From Cyclobacteriaceae bacterium (lineage in GTDB: Bacteria > Bacteroidota > Bacteroidia > Cytophagales > Cyclobacteriaceae), in contig BPHC01000002.1 in the NCBI GenBank assembly GCA_026003355.1, forward strand, positions 248,001 through 312,000: a stretch of DNA of 64,000 bases. Reading direction: 5' to 3'. Position 1 is the stretch's first letter. The number at the start of each line of letters is the position of its first letter. Both the position numbers and the translations under genes were made by a program. The notes under the pieces were generated by a model. The model made no database searches. It saw only the letters and a list, made by a program, of their open reading frames with translations, and was not told where the DNA came from. This document shows positions 36,238 to 45,173 of the stretch, in pieces.

Positions 36238-36659
36238 TTAATTATATGGGCCGAATCCCCGTTCGATAGAATTGAAAAAATCGTGCTTAAAGGCAGCAAA
36301 GTTGCTGGCAAAGGTTTCCAGCTCATCCATCAGGGCCGGGTGCTCTCTGAAATAGGCCGTATCTGCCTCGTTTCTTTCTTTCGGCAGGACGGCCAGTTTC
36401 TTTTTGTGGTCGCGTAATTTTTTTAGCAGGCAGTCAATTGCTTCCCCCTGGTAATAGGTTATGAGATGCTGGAAGTGATCAACCTGTTTCCTGAAGTCTT
36501 ACAGGTTGTTGTGTTGTGCTGTTCCAGTATTTTCTGGAAGAAAACGAGCTCGCGTTTCCAAAGCGTGGCGGCCGACTGCCAGGATCTTGTTTCGCGGTGC
36601 ATGGTAATGAGGGCAGGCTGCAGAATATAGTCGAATGCTTGCGATGTGACAGAAATCAT
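36238..36659 (-). pseudogene. Frameshifted hypothetical gene beside leuS
   Basis: The ATG at 36659 opens a helical reading frame, MISVTSQAFDYILQPALITM, then RSWQSAATLWKRELVFFQKI, that loses sense after about residue 50. The coding signal continues in another frame from about 36499 (DFRKQVDHFQHLITYYQGEA, then LMDELETFASNFAAFKHDFF) to a TAA at 36238-36240. One extra base near 36499-36501 would join the two into about 140 residues. An in-frame TAA sits exactly at the junction in the second frame. The joined product would be soluble and mostly helical; I recognise no named family. Either the gene is broken or the sequence has a one-base error. No slippery heptamer is evident. Confidence 0.6.
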
Positions 36660-36732
36660 GGCTTTTTCAAGCCAAGTTACAACCTGCCCGGAATTGTACG
36701 CTGAAATAAATCAGTCATTGGTCTGAAGATTA

Positions 36733-39519
36733 TCAGACAACCACATTCACAATCTTGCCAGGCACCACAATAATTTTTCTTGGCGGCTTTCCCTGCGTCC
36801 ATTTTTGAATCACTTCCGATGCCATCACGGCCTTTTCAATATCCCCCTGGGGCGTATCTGGCGCAAATTGCATCTGTGCTCTTACCTTGCCGTTTACCGA
36901 AATGGGGTAATTTACGGTTGATTCCTGAAGGTAGGCTTCGTTCCAGGCGGGATATGAAGCGTGATGAACCGTTTCGTCATGGCCCAGTTTGCTCCACAAC
37001 TCTTCGGTAATGTGCGGTGCAAAGGGTGCCAGGGCTATTACAAGGGGTTCGAGAATTTTACGCTTGTTGCATTTTAATGAGGTAAGCTCGTTTACGCAAA
37101 TCATAAACTCACTTACCGAGGTGTTGAATGAGTATGTTTCGATGTCGCGTTCTACCTTGCGCAGGGTGCGGTGCAGAATTTTTAACTCTTCGACAGTGGG
37201 TTCTGCATCGGTAACCCTGAAAGTTCCATCGGCATGGAACAGGTTCCAGAATTTGCGCAGGAATTTAAACACCCCGTCAATACCATTGGTATTCCAGGGC
37301 TTGCTAAGTTCCAGCGGCCCCAGAAACATTTCGTAGAGCCTTAGTGTATCGGCACCGTACTGGTCAATAATGTCATCGGGGTTAACCACATTGTGTTTCG
37401 ACTTCGACATTTTTTCTACTTCGGTGTCGCAGTAGTATTTGCCGTCTTCCAGAATAAACTCGGCCTGGGCCAGGTCGGGTCGCCATTTTTTAAAGGCTTC
37501 GGTATCCAGCTCGTTATCGTTAACCAACGATATATCGGCATGCAAACGGGTTACCTGGTATTTGTCTTTTAAGCCTGCCGAAACAAATGTATTGGTGCCG
37601 TTAATGCGGTACACAAATTTGGACATGCCCTGAATGTGCCCCTGGTTAATAAGCTTTTTAAAAGGTTCTTCCGACTCTACAAACCCCAGGTCTTTCAGCA
37701 CTTTGCACCAGAAACGGGAGTATAGCAGATGGCCTGTGGCATGCTCGGCACCGCCTATGTACAAATCAACATCTTTCCAGTATTGCAGGTGTTCTTTGCC
37801 GCAAAAGGCCTGTTTGTTTCTGGGGTCCATATACCGGAACCAATACCAACTCGATCCCGCCCACCCGGGCATGGTGGTAAGTTCGTAAGGGTACCTGCCT
37901 TTGTACTTCCAGTTTTTTGCACGCCCCAGGGGCGGTTCGCCCTTTTCGGTGGGTTTGTATTCGTCAATTTCAGGAAGGGTAATGGGTAAATCCTGTTCAT
38001 CAACCAGCTTGGGTATTCCGTTGTCAAAATATACCGGAAAGGGCTCGCCCCAATAACGCTGCCGCCCGAATATGGCATCGCGCAGGCGGTAGTTTATTTT
38101 TTCCCGTCCTATGCCTTTTTCGGTTACAAAGCGTATGCCTGCTTCTATGGCCTCGGCCACGGAAAGGCCGTTCATAAATGCCGAGTTCATGATTTTTCCT
38201 TCCGGGCTATCGAATGCCTTTTCCTGAACATCGGGTCCTTCAACCACCTGTATAACAGGCAGGTTAAAGTGACGGGCAAAGCGGTGGTCGCGCTCATCGT
38301 GTCCGGGTACGGCCATCACTGCACCGGTTCCGTAGCCGGCCAGCACGTAGTCGGCCACCCATACCGGTATTTTGGCGTTGTTGAATGGGTTAACTGCATA
38401 GGCACCGGTAAACACGCCGGTTACTCTTTTTACATCGCTTATGCGTTCGCGTTCACTGCGGTTTTTGGCTGCATAAACATATTGTGCTACATCTGCTTTT
38501 CTGTCGGGGGTGGTTATTTTTTCTACCAGTTCATGTTCGGGCGCCAGCACTATAAAAGTAGCTCCGAAAACGGTGTCGATGCGTGTAGTAAACACCCGGA
38601 TTTTTTCATCGGGGTGGTTATTTACTGTAAAGCTGAATTCACATCCCCTGCTTTTGCCAATCCAGTTGCGCTGCATTTCTTTTACAGGTTCGGGCCAGTC
38701 GATTACCTCAAGCCCTGCCAGCAGGCGTTCGGCATAAGCGGTAATGCGCATGCTCCACTGCATCATGCTGATGCGCTCAACCGGATAGCCGCCCCTTTCG
38801 CTTACGCCATCTTTCACTTCGTCATTCGATAAAACGGTACCCAGGCCAGGGCACCAGTTTACCATGGTTTCGCTGCGGTAGGCCAGCCGGTAGTGCTGCA
38901 GAAAATTTTCTTTTTCGCGGTCAGAAAGGTTTTTCCAGTCGTGGGCTGTAATAACCGGAGTCTGGTCATCGCAGGCAGCATCAACATGCCGGTTGCCGTT
39001 CTTTTCCAGTTCCGCAATAAGGGTACTTATGGGCTCTGCTTTTCCCATGGGGCCGGCCTTTTTGTTGTACCAGGCATTGAACAGTTGCATAAATATCCAT
39101 TGCGTCCATTTGTAGTAGGCCGGGTCGCAGGTTTGAATTTCGCGGCTCCAGTCGAATGAAAACCCGATGCGCCGGAGTTGCTGTTTGTAGGTTTCTATGT
39201 TCCTGGCCGTGGTAATGGCCGGGTGCTGCCCCGTTTGTATGGCGTATTGTTCGGCCGGCAGACCAAAGGCATCAAAACCCATGGGGTGCAGCACGTTGTA
39301 ACCCTTAAGGCGTTTGTACCGTGCAACGATGTCGGAGGCGATGTAACCCAGCGGGTGCCCGACGTGAAGGCCGGCCCCGGAAGGGTAGGGGAACATATCC
39401 AGCACATAGTATTTCGGCCGTGAGGGGTCGGTTACGGTTCTGTAAATCTGCCGGTCTTCCCAGCTTTTCCGCCATTTTTCTTCGATTATTTTAATCTCTT
39501 CCCTATTGTAGTCAGCCAC
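36733..39519 (-). CDS. leuS: Leucyl-tRNA synthetase
   Basis: 928 aa class I synthetase. The HIGH-type motif is [16 protein letters not shown] and the KMSKS motif is [14 protein letters not shown]. The CP1 editing domain (about 230-430) contains [12 protein letters not shown] and [18 protein letters not shown]-terminal tRNA-binding region is intact. The extra segment around [20 protein letters not shown] is typical of Bacteroidota LeuRS. The start is GTG at 39519; no in-frame ATG precedes the conserved [17 protein letters not shown] consensus -7 box sits 78 bases upstream. Confidence 0.96.
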   Translation of the reverse strand: MADYNREEIKIIEEKWRKSWEDRQIYRTVTDPSRPKYYVLDMFPYPSGAGLHVGHPLGYIASDIVARYKRLKGYNVLHPMGFDAFGLPAEQYAIQTGQHPAITTARNIETYKQQLRRIGFSFDWSREIQTCDPAYYKWTQWIFMQLFNAWYNKKAGPMGKAEPISTLIAELEKNGNRHVDAACDDQTPVITAHDWKNLSDREKENFLQHYRLAYRSETMVNWCPGLGTVLSNDEVKDGVSERGGYPVERISMMQWSMRITAYAERLLAGLEVIDWPEPVKEMQRNWIGKSRGCEFSFTVNNHPDEKIRVFTTRIDTVFGATFIVLAPEHELVEKITTPDRKADVAQYVYAAKNRSERERISDVKRVTGVFTGAYAVNPFNNAKIPVWVADYVLAGYGTGAVMAVPGHDERDHRFARHFNLPVIQVVEGPDVQEKAFDSPEGKIMNSAFMNGLSVAEAIEAGIRFVTEKGIGREKINYRLRDAIFGRQRYWGEPFPVYFDNGIPKLVDEQDLPITLPEIDEYKPTEKGEPPLGRAKNWKYKGRYPYELTTMPGWAGSSWYWFRYMDPRNKQAFCGKEHLQYWKDVDLYIGGAEHATGHLLYSRFWCKVLKDLGFVESEEPFKKLINQGHIQGMSKFVYRINGTNTFVSAGLKDKYQVTRLHADISLVNDNELDTEAFKKWRPDLAQAEFILEDGKYYCDTEVEKMSKSKHNVVNPDDIIDQYGADTLRLYEMFLGPLELSKPWNTNGIDGVFKFLRKFWNLFHADGTFRVTDAEPTVEELKILHRTLRKVERDIETYSFNTSVSEFMICVNELTSLKCNKRKILEPLVIALAPFAPHITEELWSKLGHDETVHHASYPAWNEAYLQESTVNYPISVNGKVRAQMQFAPDTPQGDIEKAVMASEVIQKWTQGKPPRKIIVVPGKIVNVVV

Positions 39520-39596
39520 AGTGCCTGTAAAGGTTAATGTTTAACTCAGAACCTTGCTTTGCCATACCGGCATATAGCAGCAGCAGGTTCAGCCTG

Positions 39597-39604
39597 CAAA
39601 AATA
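39597..39604 (-). promoter_or_regulatory. Candidate -7 promoter box upstream of leuS
   Basis: On the minus strand this reads TATTTTTG, an exact TAnnTTTG match. No good -33 element lies at the usual distance. Transcription would start near 39590, giving a leader of about 70 bases before the GTG. The leader contains a small GCAGG/CCTGC hairpin. The rest of the gap (39605-39687) shows nothing else. Confidence 0.3.
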
Positions 39605-39687
39605 AGGCAAACCGGTCAATTCGGGTTAAATGGGGCTTGTTAAATGGCCGTAGTAATGTTAATTGTACCGGGTGATCGGACAGTTGC

Positions 39688-40089
39688 TTAGTTTTCTGCC
39701 TGCTTCAGGTTTTCTAGCAGCTTTTCGATGTCGCTTTGCTTCATGGGTTTGGTAATAAAATGAATTACGTTGGCAAAGGCTCTGGTTCGTTTGGCATCGG
39801 CTGCGCTGTTTGAGCTGGTAAGAATTACAATACGGGGCCTTTGGGTTTTGGCGGGGGGCAGTTGTGCAAACCGTTCAAGAAATGCAAAGCCGTCGGTTTT
39901 GGGCATGTTTAAGTCCAGAAAGATTACTTCGGGTATGGCCTCATCGGGCTGATGGGTAAGCCAGTCGAGTGCCTCATCGGCCGATTTAAAGAGGGTAAAC
40001 TCTTTCGAAAAGTTAAATACCTCCAGAAACCGGCGCTGGATAAAGAGATCAATATCGCTGTCGTCTATAAGTAGGGTATGGGAAACCAT
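39688..40089 (-). CDS. Single-domain response regulator
   Basis: 133 aa from MVSHTLLIDD; the upstream extension to 40152 has no support. It is a lone receiver domain. The acidic pair is in LLIDDSDID, the phospho-acceptor Asp in IFLDLNMPKTDG, the Thr/Ser in VILTSS and the Lys in FITKPM. No output domain is present, so it acts by protein-protein contact. No histidine kinase is adjacent. It is divergent from the lipoprotein gene across 145 bases. Confidence 0.93.
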   Translation of the reverse strand: MVSHTLLIDDSDIDLFIQRRFLEVFNFSKEFTLFKSADEALDWLTHQPDEAIPEVIFLDLNMPKTDGFAFLERFAQLPPAKTQRPRIVILTSSNSAADAKRTRAFANVIHFITKPMKQSDIEKLLENLKQAEN

Positions 40090-40234
40090 GGCCAACTGCA
40101 GAATAAGGGTAGAAGCCCGTAATAAATATAGCAGATTTAGGACAATATACACAACAAAAAACTGCCAAAAATCGATGCCGGGTTTTTTTAGGGCGAAAAT
40201 TTGTGCTAAAATTGGATTTTAAAACCAAAAATCT

Positions 40235-41128
40235 ATGCGTTTAGACCGTATCCCGTTGCTTACAACAAGTGTTTTGATAGTCTCGCTTTTGCTGCTTACC
40301 GGTTGTGGTTCGGGCGGGGGCGAAAAGGAGAAAAATGCGGCCGAATTTGAGGCTGCCAACCGCGACCTGAAGAAGTCGGTGGAGGAGGTGGTGTACAATA
40401 TTCCCTCCCCGTCTGAAATACCCTATATGATTCAGCAAACCGGGGCTGAGTTTAACCAGAGTCTGATAAACCCCCTGAGCAGCGCCCGGAACTATGCCCA
40501 GCGCAGCGAAAAAACTGCCCTGAATCTGGGTATCTATGCTGCCGATATTGGCTACCTGGTTTCGTACGATAAGGCCCAGGAAGCAATTGATTATGTAAAC
40601 ACCTGTAAAAAACTGGCCGAAAACCTGGGCGTAGTCGAGTCGTTCGACCTGGAAGTGCTGAAGCGCTTTGAGGCCAACATCAACAACAAAGACTCGCTTA
40701 CCATGCTGCTGGACAAAAGCCTTAAGCAAACCCAGCGTTATCTGCAGGATGACAGCCGCAGCCGCCTGGCGGCACTTATTGTGGCAGGCAGCTTTGTTGA
40801 GGGGCTGTACATTTCTACCGGGCTGGTAAACAGTTATCCACGTAATATCCTGCCCGATGACAAGCGAAACCTTATTCTTACTCCGCTCATTCAGGTTATT
40901 CTCAACCAAAAGAAGGCTGTTGCCGACCTGGTTAAGATGCTCGAAACCGCAAACCAGGATAATCTGGGTAAACTGCTGGCCGATTTGCGGCAGTTGGAAA
41001 CGGTTTATAATAACCTTAATATAGATGAACAAATAAAAAACAACCGGGGCGATTTGGTGCTCAGTGATAAAAATCTTGAACAGATAAGTGCTATTGTGGC
41101 AAAAGTCCGGTCAGAAATAGTTCAATAG
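40235..41128 (+). CDS. Helical lipoprotein of unknown function
   Basis: 297 aa. The lipobox LLTGC puts Cys24 at the start of the mature protein, after a Gly/Glu/Lys-rich spacer. The rest is predicted helical and water-soluble, with the notable YNIPSPSEIPYMIQQTGAEF and a long repeat-like helical bundle. I recognise no characterised family. It has its own strong terminator, so it is a single-gene unit. Confidence 0.75.
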   Translation: MRLDRIPLLTTSVLIVSLLLLTGCGSGGGEKEKNAAEFEAANRDLKKSVEEVVYNIPSPSEIPYMIQQTGAEFNQSLINPLSSARNYAQRSEKTALNLGIYAADIGYLVSYDKAQEAIDYVNTCKKLAENLGVVESFDLEVLKRFEANINNKDSLTMLLDKSLKQTQRYLQDDSRSRLAALIVAGSFVEGLYISTGLVNSYPRNILPDDKRNLILTPLIQVILNQKKAVADLVKMLETANQDNLGKLLADLRQLETVYNNLNIDEQIKNNRGDLVLSDKNLEQISAIVAKVRSEIVQ

Positions 41129-41151
41129 CTTTTACCAAACATTATGCAGTT

Positions 41152-41181
41152 AAAAAGACCGGCCTTTTGGCCGGTCTTTTT
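41152..41181 (+). terminator. Intrinsic terminator, probably bidirectional
   Basis: AAAAAGACCGGCC (41152-41164) and GGCCGGTCTTTTT (41169-41181) form a perfect 13-bp stem with a TTTT loop. The stem's own A/T arms provide T-tracts on both strands. It lies 24 bases after the lipoprotein stop and 51 bases before the ABC gene. Confidence 0.85.
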
Positions 41182-41231
41182 ATTGGTACCGGCGGTATTC
41201 CTGTTTATCTTTAACGGCCAAACCCACGTCC

Positions 41232-44200
41232 ATGAGCGAAATTGTACTTGATGCCATATTACAGTTGTTTGCAGTGGCGGCCCGGCAGGATAAAGTTAGC
41301 CGGTTTGAGCGCGAACAGATGCGGCAGTTCTTGCTGGACCACATTAATGAAGCCAAAGCAGAGGGCTATCTTAAACGCTTTATTGGGTACTCTTCAAACC
41401 GGGGCGCCAGCCTGGAAGAAGAAAAACAAACCATAACAAAAATATGCCAGTCGCTGGCAACCGAAGTAACCCAGCGCCAAAAACTTATCATTCTGGTTGA
41501 ATTATTCCGGATAGTCCTGGCCGATGAACATCTCACAGAACGCGAAATGGAGATGGTAAAGCTTGTGGCGCAGTTATTTAAAATAACCGACGCAGATCTG
41601 GAACAGTTGCATAGTTTTTTAAGGGCAGCCGACCACGGAGATTTAAACCATGAAAACTTTCTGATCATCAGCCCCTCGCCACCCCGGGATAAAACCCGCC
41701 ACATTGCGCGCAGGCATTTAAATGGTTTCCTGGCTATTTCATACTTTCCCGAAGTTGACCTCTATTTTGTTAAACACCTGGGCCGCGAGAACGTTTTTCT
41801 GAACGGTGTACCCCTGCGGCAGGGTGTGGTGCAGGTTCTGCCTGTCGGAAGCACCATCCGCTGGGACAGAGATGAACCTGTTTACTATGTTGAAGTAGTT
41901 AACCGGTTTAAACAATTCAGCGACAAAGAGCGCATAACATTTGAGGCTAAAGGCCTGTGGTACCGGTTTAAAAACGGCAAACAGGGGCTTCGCAATATTA
42001 ATCTTGCCGAACAATCGGGACATCTGGTAGCCATTATGGGTGCCAGCGGTTCGGGTAAATCTACCCTGCTTCATGTGTTGAATGGTTCTGAAAAACCTTC
42101 TGAAGGCCAGGTACTTATCAATGGAGTTGATATCCACCGCCATCCCGGAAAAACAGAAGGCCTGATCGGCTTTGTGCCGCAGGATGACCTGTTGCTCGAA
42201 GAACTTACCGTTTACCAGAATTTATATTATGCTGCCAAACTTTGCTTTGGCAACAAAAGGGAAGAAGAAATACATAACCTGGTAATGCAAACCCTTAACG
42301 ACCTGGGGCTTGCAGAAATAAAGGATTTAAAAGTAGGCTCGCCACTGCAGAAGACCATAAGCGGCGGCCAGCGCAAGCGCCTTAACATGGGGCTTGAACT
42401 GTTGCGTGAGCCGGCTGTATTGTTCTGCGATGAACCCACCAGCGGGCTTTCATCGCGTGACTCTGAAAACATTATCGACCTGTTAAAAGAACTTACCCTG
42501 AAGGGCAAGCTGGTATTTGCTGTTATTCATCAGCCTTCGTCCGATATATTTAAAAAATTTGATCGACTGCTTATACTCGATACCGGCGGCTATCCCATAT
42601 ACTACGGTAACCCCGTTGATGCCGTGGTGTACTTCAGAAAAAGTGTAAATCTTATTGGCAGCGAAGAGGGCGAATGTTATGCCTGCGGCAATGTAAATCC
42701 CGAACAGATATTCAACATCATCGAAACACGGGTGATTAATGAATACGGTGCGTTTACGCAGGAAAGAAAAATATCGCCCATGCAATGGAATGCCCTTTTT
42801 GAGAAATCGTTCAGGCAGCCCGAACTCATACCGGCCACCACCTTGCCAAAGGGTACGTTAAACATACCCGGGCGCCTGCGCCAGGCATGGCTGTTTGCCC
42901 GGCGCGACCTTGAGTCGAAGTTCCGCAACCGCCAGTACATGATCATTAATTTGCTGGAAGCACCCCTGCTGGCGTTTATTCTTGCTTTTATCGTTCGGTA
43001 CTATAACGTTGATGATCGCGTGTTTACCGGATATGTGTTTGCCCATAATCCCAATCTGCCGGCCTACCTGTTTATGGGCGTTATCGTGGCCCTGTTTATG
43101 GGGCTTACCGTGAGTGCGGAAGAAATAATACGCGACCGCAAAATACTTAAGCGCGAAGCTTTTCTGCACCTGAGCCGGGGTAGCTACCTGGTGGCCAAAA
43201 CCGGCATTCTTTTTACCCTTTCGGCCATACAAACCCTAACCTTTGTTCTGGTGGGCAGTGCCGTTCTGGAATTGCACGACATGACCTGGCAGCACGTGCT
43301 TATTCTTTTTACTGCATCGTGTTTTGCCAACATGCTGGGATTAAATATTTCTTCGGCATTTAACTCGGCTGTAACCATTTACATACTGATACCCCTGCTC
43401 ATCATACCCCAGCTTATATTAAGTGGGGTGGTGGTGCGGTTCGACAGGCTTAATCCTGCTATTGGTAATGTCGAGACCGTACCCTTTGTTGGCGACTTAA
43501 TGGCTTCAAGGTGGGCTTTTGAGGCGGCCATGGTTACACAATTCCGCGACAACCCGTATGAGCGCAAATTCTATCCCTACGACAAGATCATGGCTGAGGC
43601 AGATTATAAAAAACTGTACTACCTGCCCGAGTTGGAAACAAGACTGGAATATTGCCTGAACAACATGCACTCGGCCGATAATGCAACTGTTAAGCAAACC
43701 GTTAAAAACATGAAGTTGCTGTATAACGAGCTATCGCGCGAAGCCGAAGCGGTAGCTTACCATGCCGGATGGATAAACCGGTTTAAATCCGCATCGTTCG
43801 ACTCTGCACTCTATTACAACGCCACCGAATTCATTCAACAGCTTAAACAATTTTACAGCCGAAGATACAATCAGGCCGATGAGGCCCGCGAGAAGCTTAT
43901 CAGCAGCCTTACCGACACCCCGGAAAAGGCAAAGGAGTTTGAAAACCTGAAGCTCAACTACCACAACGAAGCCATTGCCGAAATGGTTAAAAATACAACC
44001 GACCCCGTACGGATTGTTGAAAAAAACGGCCGCCTGATTCAGAAAATCTTCCCGGTATACAAAGACCCCGATCCCGACCACATCGTGGATTTTGACGCGC
44101 AGTTTTACATGGCCCGGAAGCATTTTCTGAACCAGAATGTCGATACCCTGTTTTTTAATATAGGTGTTATCTGGTCGATGACGATCGTGCTGGCCATAGC

Positions 44201-44276
44201 CCTCTACTTCGACCTTTTGAGGAAAATACTGGAGGGCACCGACCGGCTTACCAATCCGGTTTATAAAAAATCGTAA
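41232..44276 (+). CDS. ABCG-type transporter fused to TerB-like and FHA-like domains
   Basis: 1014 aa, three parts. Residues 1-130 are helical and TerB-like (RIVLADEHLTEREMEMVKLV). Residues 140-225 resemble a degenerate FHA sandwich (FLNGVPLRQGVVQVLPVGST). The ABC domain (about 235-470) has Walker A GASGSGKST (270-278), signature ISGGQRKRLN, Walker B VLFCDEPTSG and the H-loop IHQPSSD. The ABC2-type membrane part begins near 555 with five or six segments, a large soluble insert (about 770-960) and a final segment. The D-loop and signature are of ABCG type. It likely exports a lipid or hydrophobic substrate, with the N-terminal domains regulating activity. A one-polypeptide half-transporter would work as a dimer. 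Confidence 0.85.
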   Translation: MSEIVLDAILQLFAVAARQDKVSRFEREQMRQFLLDHINEAKAEGYLKRFIGYSSNRGASLEEEKQTITKICQSLATEVTQRQKLIILVELFRIVLADEHLTEREMEMVKLVAQLFKITDADLEQLHSFLRAADHGDLNHENFLIISPSPPRDKTRHIARRHLNGFLAISYFPEVDLYFVKHLGRENVFLNGVPLRQGVVQVLPVGSTIRWDRDEPVYYVEVVNRFKQFSDKERITFEAKGLWYRFKNGKQGLRNINLAEQSGHLVAIMGASGSGKSTLLHVLNGSEKPSEGQVLINGVDIHRHPGKTEGLIGFVPQDDLLLEELTVYQNLYYAAKLCFGNKREEEIHNLVMQTLNDLGLAEIKDLKVGSPLQKTISGGQRKRLNMGLELLREPAVLFCDEPTSGLSSRDSENIIDLLKELTLKGKLVFAVIHQPSSDIFKKFDRLLILDTGGYPIYYGNPVDAVVYFRKSVNLIGSEEGECYACGNVNPEQIFNIIETRVINEYGAFTQERKISPMQWNALFEKSFRQPELIPATTLPKGTLNIPGRLRQAWLFARRDLESKFRNRQYMIINLLEAPLLAFILAFIVRYYNVDDRVFTGYVFAHNPNLPAYLFMGVIVALFMGLTVSAEEIIRDRKILKREAFLHLSRGSYLVAKTGILFTLSAIQTLTFVLVGSAVLELHDMTWQHVLILFTASCFANMLGLNISSAFNSAVTIYILIPLLIIPQLILSGVVVRFDRLNPAIGNVETVPFVGDLMASRWAFEAAMVTQFRDNPYERKFYPYDKIMAEADYKKLYYLPELETRLEYCLNNMHSADNATVKQTVKNMKLLYNELSREAEAVAYHAGWINRFKSASFDSALYYNATEFIQQLKQFYSRRYNQADEAREKLISSLTDTPEKAKEFENLKLNYHNEAIAEMVKNTTDPVRIVEKNGRLIQKIFPVYKDPDPDHIVDFDAQFYMARKHFLNQNVDTLFFNIGVIWSMTIVLAIALYFDLLRKILEGTDRLTNPVYKKS

Positions 44277-44288
44277 ATTTGCCATGGC

Positions 44289-44342
44289 ATGATTGTGCTT
44301 ATTCTTATACTGCTTTTGCTGGTGTTGTTTAGAATCTTCTGA
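44289..44342 (+). CDS. Candidate 17-residue hydrophobic small protein
   Basis: An ATG at 44289 opens MIVLILILLLLVLFRIF, stop TGA at 44340-44342. Apart from one Arg near the end every residue is hydrophobic, enough for a single short membrane helix. It lies 12 bases after the ABC stop and 7 bases before the ydcF start, with no overlap. Seven of the codons are leucine. It may be a genuine tiny membrane protein, a translational coupling ORF or chance. Only conservation or proteomics can decide. Confidence 0.3.
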   Translation: MIVLILILLLLVLFRIF

Positions 44343-44349
44343 ACAAGCC

Positions 44350-45108
44350 ATGTTTTTTTATCTGTCCAAAGTGCTCAGCCACCTCGTTATGCCGCTGGCG
44401 GTAACCTCCCTGCTTTTGTTAACAGGTTTTTTGCTGAACAATACCTGGGGCAAAAGATTACGAATTGCTGCCGTGCTTCTGTTTTTCTTCTTTTCGAATG
44501 AGTTCATCGCCAATGAGGTAATGAACCTGTGGGAAGTTAAACCCGTACCCTTCAATTCGCTAACCGGTAAGTTTACCTATGGCATTATACTAACCGGCGT
44601 TACACATACCGATAAGCTGCCGGCCGACCGTGTTTACTTTCAGCATGGTGCCGACCGGGTGGTACACACGGTTGAATTGTACAAGCGGGGATTCATCCGG
44701 CATATTATCGTATCAGGCGGTAGCGGCCGTATATTAACCGGCGGAAGACGCGAAGCAGACGATGTGTACAAAGCCCTGGTACTTATGGGCGTGCCGCCCG
44801 GTGATATTACCGTAGAGCGCAAATCGCGCAACACCCGCGAGTCGGCTGTGGCCGTAGCCGGAATACTGCAACATGCTCCGGGCAACGCACTGCTTATTAC
44901 CTCGGCCTTTCATATGCGCAGGTCGCTGGCCTGTTTTGAGAAATGCGGCGCAAAGGTAACGGCCTTCAGCACCGACTTTTATGCCCATCCGCGCTACTTC
45001 ACTCCCGACTCGTGGCTGGTGCCTAAACCCGATGCATGGGTTATATGGCATAAGCTGGTAAAGGAATGGGTGGGCATTGTGGCCTACCGCCTTTCCGGCT
45101 ACCTGTAA
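44350..45108 (+). CDS. YdcF family (ElyC/SanA) membrane protein
   Basis: 252 aa from MFFYLSKVLS. Two N-terminal membrane segments (about 8-50) are followed by a DUF218 Rossmann-like domain. It shows GIILTGVTH, IIVSGGSGRI, ADDVYKALVLMGVP, VERKSRNTRESA and LLITSAFHMRRSLACFEKCG. The family is associated with envelope maintenance in enterobacteria (ElyC) but its reaction is not settled. It follows the ABC gene by 73 bases and probably shares its transcript. Confidence 0.88.
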   Translation: MFFYLSKVLSHLVMPLAVTSLLLLTGFLLNNTWGKRLRIAAVLLFFFFSNEFIANEVMNLWEVKPVPFNSLTGKFTYGIILTGVTHTDKLPADRVYFQHGADRVVHTVELYKRGFIRHIIVSGGSGRILTGGRREADDVYKALVLMGVPPGDITVERKSRNTRESAVAVAGILQHAPGNALLITSAFHMRRSLACFEKCGAKVTAFSTDFYAHPRYFTPDSWLVPKPDAWVIWHKLVKEWVGIVAYRLSGYL

Positions 45109-45123
45109 CAGCCGTTTATGGAT

Positions 45124-45152
45124 AAAAAAAGAGGCTGCTGTTCAGCAGCCTC
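45124..45152 (-). terminator. Intrinsic terminator of the SGNH-hydrolase gene
   Basis: On the minus strand GAGGCTGCT and AGCAGCCTC (45144-45152 paired with 45131-45139) form a 9-bp stem with a 4-base loop, followed by seven T residues (45130-45124). On the plus strand the stem is followed only by a weak TCTGGTTTT, so it may also act for ydcF but less well. Confidence 0.8.
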
Positions 45153-45173
45153 TCTGGTTTTAAACGGGCGGGC

